A program made the translations under genes and the position numbers. Below are positions 19,158 to 25,130 of a stretch of DNA of 25,130 nt, piece after piece (the first letter of the stretch is position 1; each line of letters starts with the position of its first letter). Below the pieces are notes generated by a model. It saw only the letters and a list, made by a program, of their open reading frames with translations, was not told where the DNA came from and searched no databases. Source of the stretch: Beroe ovata (lineage: Eukaryota > Ctenophora > Nuda > Beroida > Beroidae); NCBI GenBank assembly GCA_946803715.1, contig CAMPET010000007.1:503744-528873 (forward strand), written 5' to 3'.

Positions 19158-19865
19158 CATTGTCATGTTCACTCATTCCACCGGGCGTGTACACACACAC
19201 ACACACACAGATAGACCACGTGACATGGTAACACAAGATACACTGTATGTGTGATAGATCAGGATCACCCTAGAGTGATCACAGATACTTGTAATTGTGA
19301 CACAACAACAATATATATCGAGGTAGAGCACCTGCACCACCCCCCCCACCACCAAGCCGGCAACTCGTTAGCTGATAATTCAGAGAGTGGGGAAGGAAGG
19401 GGGAGTACAAAGGAAACCGATAGCATGCGCGTGAGTCTGAGTGTTCCTCGACCATAGGTAGCGAGATTGTTGAAGAGAGAGAGAGAGAGAGGGTATGGTC
19501 AATGGGGGAGCATTGTGCAAACAACAGCTTCTTCCATTATCACCCATTGTTCACCTTGTTACCATTAATATATAACACATCCATCTCTCCTTTGAACACA
19601 CCTGTTCACCACTTCACATGTTGTGACACATTACCATACACTCTGTACAATAACAGCGCATACCTACCTACATCACGCCATTCCTCTTGGAAAAGTGTGG
19701 GGTAACCTGCACGCCCCCCACCCATTGTCTTGTAGACATCATGGAATATGTGTCCTATGTAGCCTCAATACGAGAGCATGCTTTGTATAAGAGCCAGAGA
19801 AGAGAAGTGCAATGAGAGTGCACAATGTAAACATTGTCTTTTCTAAATAAGTTAACAGCCATTGT
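19158..19865. promoter_or_regulatory. cluster of seven CATTGT/ACAATG (SOX-type) motifs
   Basis: Exact motifs at 19158-19163, 19511-19516, 19545-19550, 19723-19728, 19822-19827, 19832-19837 and 19860-19865. The pair at 19822-19837 is an inverted ACAATG-TAAA-CATTGT, the arrangement bound by SOX dimers in group E studies. The region lies 5' of the assembled Sox exons on the minus strand, so an autoregulatory element is possible but unproven. Short CA (19193-19209) and GA (19472-19491) runs also lie here. Confidence 0.35.
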
Positions 19866-21122
19866 TTCAATGCTGGCAATATAACATTCGAAACACGTTC
19901 AAAATGATACAATAATTGCTAATGTTGTTGTGAATAACAGCACTCAATGACTGTTCAATAGTTCAATGGGGGGACAACATGGAACTTTTCGTGCGCGGCT
20001 CTAGCCTGCAGTGTAGGTTCAGAGTACTACACGTGTTCAATGAGGCATGCATTTCCTTCTCTCTGATGAGAGTCAGGTGTCACAGAACTGCCATAGGTAC
20101 CGACTTAATCCTCATGAACTGACATGTGTCAGTCGTCAGACTAGATCAAACTAGAGAAATCAAACAGTTAGAGGAAATCGAGGAGTTTTATAATTTTCAA
20201 CTGATCACATGACTACTCACATGATTTATATGGTTTTTAATATGGAATTTCACGGTACGATGCAATCAGCAAATTTAGAATGGGGCAGCACAGCTTACCG
20301 AGGGGTGATAATAACAAAACACAAATTACTGTAATTAATGCCAATATGTGACAGTTCTAAAAAGTCGTGTGTGTGTGTGCACTGTGCGCGCGAGCGCACC
20401 AAAAAATAGCAATTATAACTCCTACCACAAAAAGTTACAAAACTTGACACATACGAAAAACACATAAAAACTGTCATAAGAACCCCGTATCGCTCAACAC
20501 TTCTTATATTAATGGGGTCATTAAACCGTTACCACATACTTACAAATTTGGGGAAAGAACGACGTGTCAAGTATCTGAATCTCATTTTTTGAAGATCATC
20601 TACTCAAATACAACAGGGTGAATATCGAGGGGAACGCGCCCGCGCGCGCTCACCACGTGTATACGTCTCACCAAAGTTCAATACAAACTGCTCTGTGCTC
20701 CAAGACCAAGCCCATCCACCAAGTGAACTGGGGAGACACGAAACTGAGGCCGGGAATCAGGGTGTAACGAGCTATTCCCGACGAACATGAAACAATACGT
20801 TAATGAGATTTCAACATGACGGTAATTAGATTTCATTTTAGTTGAAATAATAAAATGCAATATTGTTCAAGATCCCGCGTGCTGAGGTGTATCTGAGTGG
20901 GGGCGGCCACTTCCTTTGATCTATTTATTCAGTCGGGAGAGAGACATTTATATAGGATATCTGCCAAAGTTTCGCAAAGGTTTTAGTAAAGATCAGTGCA
21001 AAAAACTAGTGGAAAATTCAAATGCTGTGCCTTCAAACTTTTAAAGCTTTGAGGAGTTCATATGGTAAAGTCTTCAAAATGGGTGCAAAATAATGTCCCA
21101 CTACATGAGTAATTGAGTATCA
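19866..21122. other. no gene recognised
   Basis: AT-rich with short CG-alternating words near 20386-20398 and 20637-20650. No ORF with recognisable features. Confidence 0.5.
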
Positions 21123-21140
21123 GGGGGCTGGCAAGCCCCC
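21123..21140. repeat. GC-rich 7-bp hairpin
   Basis: GGGGGCT (21123-21129) pairs with AGCCCCC (21134-21140) around a GGCA loop, in AT-rich surroundings; possibly the end of a repeat element. Confidence 0.6.
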
Positions 21141-21727
21141 CGCGGCATCTGTAGGGAATGTTGACCGTGCNTGAACATGAGTCATGTGTCATTCACGAGC
21201 TTCAGCAAATAGGGCTGGAGAAAGTTGCAAAAGTATGATTTTGCCTACGCAGTACCTATACTATTAAACTCAAGAATAGAGTATTGAAAAAGGTGTTACA
21301 TAGTGAATGAAAAAAGGCTTTAATAATAAGGAAGCTTTTTAAGTGAAAACGCTTTCAGCCCTTTGATTTCGAAGAATAATATTCTGAATATTGGATAAAC
21401 GCACAAAAAACAACGGCAAGCTCACTGCCACTAACAAAGAAAGGCAAGCCTATTCACACAATGACAAACACTCACATTGGCACAGACACTGTCATAAACT
21501 GGACAGGAAAACGCATACACTTGACAAGAAGAAGATGTGCAGATAGTAGAGCACAGACGAATTACAACTGGAGTAATTCACAGTCGTTTATCATGACACG
21601 GTGAAAAGAGCGCATGAGCACGCGCGGCGCGCGCGAATCGCCGAATCAGCGCGATGGTCCGCACCAACCACGAGAGATCAAAGCTCCGCTACATTTCTAT
21701 ACTAGGTATTCGGTCATGGGAGTATTA

Positions 21728-21914
21728 TATAAGCTTTAAAACCGGAAGACGAATACTTTATGAAATATAATGCACGAAGACCGCAGGGCTGAGTGCATTA
21801 TATTCTGATTGAATCACGAGCTGAAAGCGAGTGATTCAATCACAAATAAAACACGACCGAAGGGAGTGTTTTATTTTTTTCATAAAGTATGAGTCTGAGG
21901 TTTTAAAGGTTATA
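21728..21914. mobile_element. cloverleaf-like inverted-repeat element
   Basis: Closing stem: 21728-21743 pairs with 21899-21914 (one mismatch) and 21753-21765 pairs perfectly with 21878-21890; partial pairing (AGAC/GTCT) joins the two. Inside are three perfect hairpins: 21766-21775/21793-21802 (10 bp), 21806-21817/21831-21842 (12 bp) and 21844-21854/21866-21876 (11 bp). All three have the loop-closing form CACGA...GAGTG although the outer stem sequences differ. No coding frame. It may be a structured non-autonomous element or a structured RNA. Confidence 0.75.
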
Positions 21915-22500
21915 AAGAATCCGAGAAGTGTTTCAATGTGAAAACGGACAGAAACGATCATTCTCAATGAGTAGGTTGACGAATGGTGCGAAAATGGTTA
22001 TCGCCTTTTTCAGTCAATTACGGGCAGTGTGATCAGCAGTTTCAACAGGAAATGAACACATTGACGTCATTATCCAATATCTGTCCTTCAAAAAATTTTC
22101 ACGTCATCGTATTTTCTCTTGGATCATTGATATCCATCTGTTTTCATAATGCTGTGCATTATGAGGATCCCTTATAATTTTTAGCGTGCATTACGAGATC
22201 TGTAAAATGATACTCAGCGTGTTTTAAAAAAATCACTATATCCCGGCGAACTTTATGAAATTTAGTCACCCCTCTTCAGCGGCATTTTATAGCCTTAGGA
22301 TTCTTTATACGCGTATATCATTTTATCATGCCATCGTATAAGTAAAATTTGATTAAACTCTTTACGAAGTTTAAGCGGTATTTTCTTTTGTTCTCGCTGA
22401 GGAAGAAAGAGAGAGAGAGTGTCGTGCAAGGATGATACCTAGAGACTGGTCGTGGGACCCGCCCAACAATCGCCTGACAGTCGTATTGGAATCAGAGAGG
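21915..22500. other. probable remainder of the structured element; no gene
   Basis: TATAAAGAATCC at 21911-21922 has its inverse GGATTCTTTATA at 22298-22309, and ACTTTATGAAA recurs at 22250-22260. A small hairpin CATAATGC/GCATTATG lies at 22145-22163. The 64-codon plus ORF at 21983-22177 has no recognisable motif. Confidence 0.4.
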
Positions 22501-22507
22501 CACACAC

Positions 22508-22546
22508 ATGATATTCAGAGCTGTAGCTCGAAGCAGCGTGTCCCAG
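22508..22546 (+). CDS. candidate first coding exon with mitochondrial-presequence-like start
   Basis: ATG followed by 12 codons, MIFRAVARSSVSQ, ending at a consensus donor CAG|GTGAGT (22547-22552). Arg at positions 4 and 8, no acidic residue and several Ser/Ala fit the start of a mitochondrial targeting peptide. The start context is weak (C at -3). No downstream exon was recognised up to 25130, so this is a signal-based guess. Confidence 0.3.
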
Positions 22547-22948
22547 GTGAGTAGGTGACAACGATTTCCTACTCAACGCCGATTGCCGCGAAATATTTAA
22601 CAAGAAAATTATAATTCCGTGAATAAAGCCGTGTTAAGGTCCAAATAAAAATTTGATTAACACATAACTGTCCGCGAGATGAAAGCTGACAATAGGAGTG
22701 AAAATTTTAATGGTTTCTTATCAGTTAGTGCGAGGGGAAAGACGGGAAGGGTTCGTAACAACATGCCTCTAATTTAATATATGCCCGGTTCAAAAGACGC
22801 TGCTCCGCGACCATATTATATTCGCGTAGTTCCTGCTGCTACCTCTGCCCTTAGCAGGATTCAATAGTTCTGGCCCGTGCAAAGTAAGCCTCTCATACTG
22901 TCTGGGCAGATATGCCCGAGACAGTACTTTCCAACACATGAACATACT

Positions 22949-22971
22949 CACACACACACACACACACACAC
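22949..22971. repeat. (CA)n microsatellite
   Basis: Uninterrupted CA run. Confidence 0.95.
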
Positions 22972-23317
22972 GCTCGGTTGAGTAGATAATGATATGTGTG
23001 TGAGAGAGAGAAGCATTCATACGTATATGTCTGTGCGTTCAGCAATCAAATTTATATAGGATTCCCCAGACACTGAGGAGACTGATAAGAGCGGTTCCAA
23101 ACGGTTCATTTGAGTCTGCAGGAGCTCATATGCGTGAATGTTAGTGATTGGAATTATATGAGTGTGTCAAAAGTAATAAATCTGTGATTTGGATGAAAAC
23201 ATTTGAACGAGTTCCCTATACTATTCTGTATTAAGGACCGATGAATTTAAGCAGTGAAACACACATGATGAGAGGGGGTGGAGTCATCCATCAGACGAGA
23301 CAACTTTTAGACTGACA

Positions 23318-23364
23318 AGAGGTAGAGAGACTGAGAGAGGGAGAGACTGAGAGAGAGAGAGCAG
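23318..23364. repeat. (GA)n-rich microsatellite
   Basis: GAGAGA runs with GACTGAGAGAG variants. Next to it, at about 23395-23450, AAGTGTTTGCAG/AAGTGTTTACAAGAAG/AAGTGTTCACAAGAAG repeats occur three to four times. Confidence 0.85.
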
Positions 23365-23491
23365 GGCAAACCAATTGATCGTGTTATATCTAGCAAGTGT
23401 TTGCAGAAGTGTTTACAAGAAGAAGTGTTCACAAGAAGTGTTTGCAGCTGCTCGCAGATAATCGCAAAAGGTGATTCTGCGGTTGTGCATT

Positions 23492-23518
23492 ATGATCATC
23501 AGGTTCATAATTATTAAG
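23492..23518 (+). CDS. possible short 5' exon
   Basis: ATG plus eight codons (MIIRFIIIK) ending at AAG|GTGAGT (23519-23524). Good donor, but the coding content is too short to judge; it may instead be untranslated exon sequence or chance. Confidence 0.15.
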
Positions 23519-23524
23519 GTGAGT

Positions 23525-25038
23525 CTCATCTGGATTATAGTGGATGAATTTGAAGCCACGAACATCACGAGTAAAACACACTAAAGCAGGGACAATAATT
23601 CATCGAATTGGGAGGATCCGAAACGACACATACTATCCTGAATACGACGTCGAAATAGCAGGAACCGCGCGTGCCGTTGCTTGCGAGAGTTAACGATTTT
23701 AATCACTGAAGCACTCTATAATGAGAAATGAGAATCCCCCATAAATCACATGCCATAACGAGATGGCGACGACGCCCTCATCTTCGTGATTAGTCGGTAG
23801 AGCTGCCGAGGGTGATCACTAGGTTATATCATGGAACTATTCGGAATACAACTCCATTCCACCCCATACCTTTCATGTGTACGGAATAAAAAAGCAGGAG
23901 TTAAAGTATTTATATCGAGATAGCCATATATTATGCTATTTCAGAACCATGATAATAAAGAAATGGGGCACGATCTATATTGTCGTCCACACTTTAATGA
24001 GAAGGGTAATTCCAACAACAATGCCACAATCAACTCATGGATCATACGGCAGTGTCACACGGACGAATACAGAACGGCAATATAGCGCCACTATCAATAT
24101 AAACAGCCGTATTATAGCTGCTGCTGCTGCGGTAGTACTGCCACGAGAAATTGATCCCAGACATAAGCCCCTCTAGGTACTTTAGCTGTGACCACAACAA
24201 GCAAAGCTCAAGCTTTGTTTGGGGACATATAATCGCGCCATAGAACAATGATAACATACGGAACTATATAACGCGTATTGTTAGCTCTGCCGCGTGGTGT
24301 CCGCGGATATGTAATAATGGAAACAAATTCACGATGTTTTAATATATAAAGTTGTCGCGCGGACACTATAATATAAAGTAGTATAAGCAGCTGCTGGGCA
24401 TTGTTTCATACAGGTCCGCGCGGTACTCTAGAAAATGGGTATTGTCCTGCGAACGTATTGTGAAATTCCATTGGTAGATTGAGAGAATCAAGAAAGGTCC
24501 GGTTCGGAGTGATGTCAGGCAAGTCGAGCGCGCTATTGTTCGACACTATAGTACATAACAGAGACCAACAACAACACAAATCAACGTTACTTGCATTGTA
24601 TATTATTCACTTTAGGAAGAGGGTCGCTTTCTCATTCAATGAATCTGAATATTTCATATTATCAAAGAACGATTCACAGAGCTAAATATATGGGGTCCGT
24701 CCGCAGCTGTGAAGGTCGTTGCTGCAATGGTCCATCGAGCAAGCATGATCAGTACTGTATGGATTAATTAACAAGAGGGATAAGAATAATGGAGTATTCG
24801 ATATCATTCCCACATATTACGTATAGCACTATAATAATGAATGTAACCAAGCAGCTAGTACCTACCTATAGTTGCAAAGTTCAAGATAAGGGGACATATC
24901 CGCAGATATGTATGGAATGGATAGTATTCGTCGGGATAAGTCTCGACAGGGCCCAATATGATATATGTAGGGAGATCTGCACAAGCTTTGCATAACTCCC
25001 ATGCAACAACCTACACATCATTAATGCATCGTTAATGC
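23525..25038. other. no gene recognised
   Basis: Contains GTGTCCGCG near 24297 with its inverse CGCGGACAC near 24358 and a further GTCCGCGCGG near 24414, and a 7-bp CAAAGCT/AGCTTTG hairpin near 24201-24216. ORFs at 23877-24176 (+), 24479-24685 (+) and 24789-24995 (+) have no recognisable domain. Confidence 0.5.
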
Positions 25039-25084
25039 ACACACACACCCGCACACACACCCGCACACACACCCGCACACACAG
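25039..25084. repeat. 12-bp (ACACACACCCGC) array
   Basis: Three to four units of CA repeat regularly interrupted by CCG. Confidence 0.9.
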
Positions 25085-25130
25085 CCACAGGACACAAACA
25101 TAGGTACTTACTATTACTATCATATCAGGC

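Noticed and set aside
20672-20727. Minus-strand 56-nt candidate exon (CTCCCCAG acceptor, GTGAGA donor) whose phase could also join the HMG exon
   Set aside because: One in three random exons fits the phase; the exon at 11507-11572 has better signals and is nearer, and no coding similarity was visible.
23877-24176. 99-codon plus-strand ORF with an Ala run
   Set aside because: The Ala run comes from a short GCTGCTGCTGCTGC tract; no motif, no start or splice support.
25016-25084. CRISPR-like regular spacing of CA/CCG units
   Set aside because: Simple 12-bp satellite without unique spacers in a eukaryotic context.

Overview
This window looks like nuclear DNA of an animal, most probably an arthropod or insect. 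It has spliced genes with GT-AG introns, long AT-rich gene-poor stretches, many micro- and minisatellites, inverted-repeat (MITE-like) elements and single-N assembly marks (1061, 4757, 8367, 14436, 21171). The species cannot be fixed from sequence alone. The Sox15-like character of the main gene and the overall texture fit an insect, possibly a hemipteran, but that is inference.

Layout. 1-3700: degraded repeats (11-bp GGCGCC minisatellite, nested 30/15-bp array, ~158-bp tandem duplication, a perfect palindrome, a SINE-like block). 3732-4283 (+): a complete intronless coding sequence for nicotinamide riboside kinase (NAD salvage), with a likely 5'-UTR splice acceptor just upstream. 4600-5700: a small orphan ORF and a GC-rich element with terminal inverted repeats. 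6934-17081 (-): a multi-exon SoxF-group (Drosophila Sox15-like) transcription factor gene, convergent with the kinase gene. I could assemble six exons in consistent phase: 16896-17081, 11507-11572, 9748-9862, 8813-8925, 8498-8676 and 6934-7653. The SOX HMG box is split over three exons (9748-9862, 8813-8925, start of 8498-8676). The C-terminal exon holds a Ser/Pro-rich region and decapeptide LEAQK-type repeats. The two 5'-most exons are less certain, and no initiator codon was identified with confidence.

The Sox introns carry the most unusual DNA. The 3' splice site of the first HMG exon is followed (in transcript terms, preceded) by a 31-bp tandem array in which each unit repeats a branch-site-like motif and a CCACAG acceptor. 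The intron after the post-HMG exon begins directly in a long CA-repeat tract that stays open in frame. The largest intron contains a duplicated composite of 26-bp repeats plus a long hairpin block. Two clusters of CATTGT/ACAATG motifs (SOX-type sites) lie in or upstream of the gene.

17082-25130 has no gene I can establish. It holds microsatellites, a cloverleaf-like inverted-repeat element at 21728-21914 with three hairpins sharing the same loop-closing motif but different, fully paired stems, and two candidate 5' exons on the + strand (22508-22546, a mitochondrial-presequence-like start; 23492-23518).
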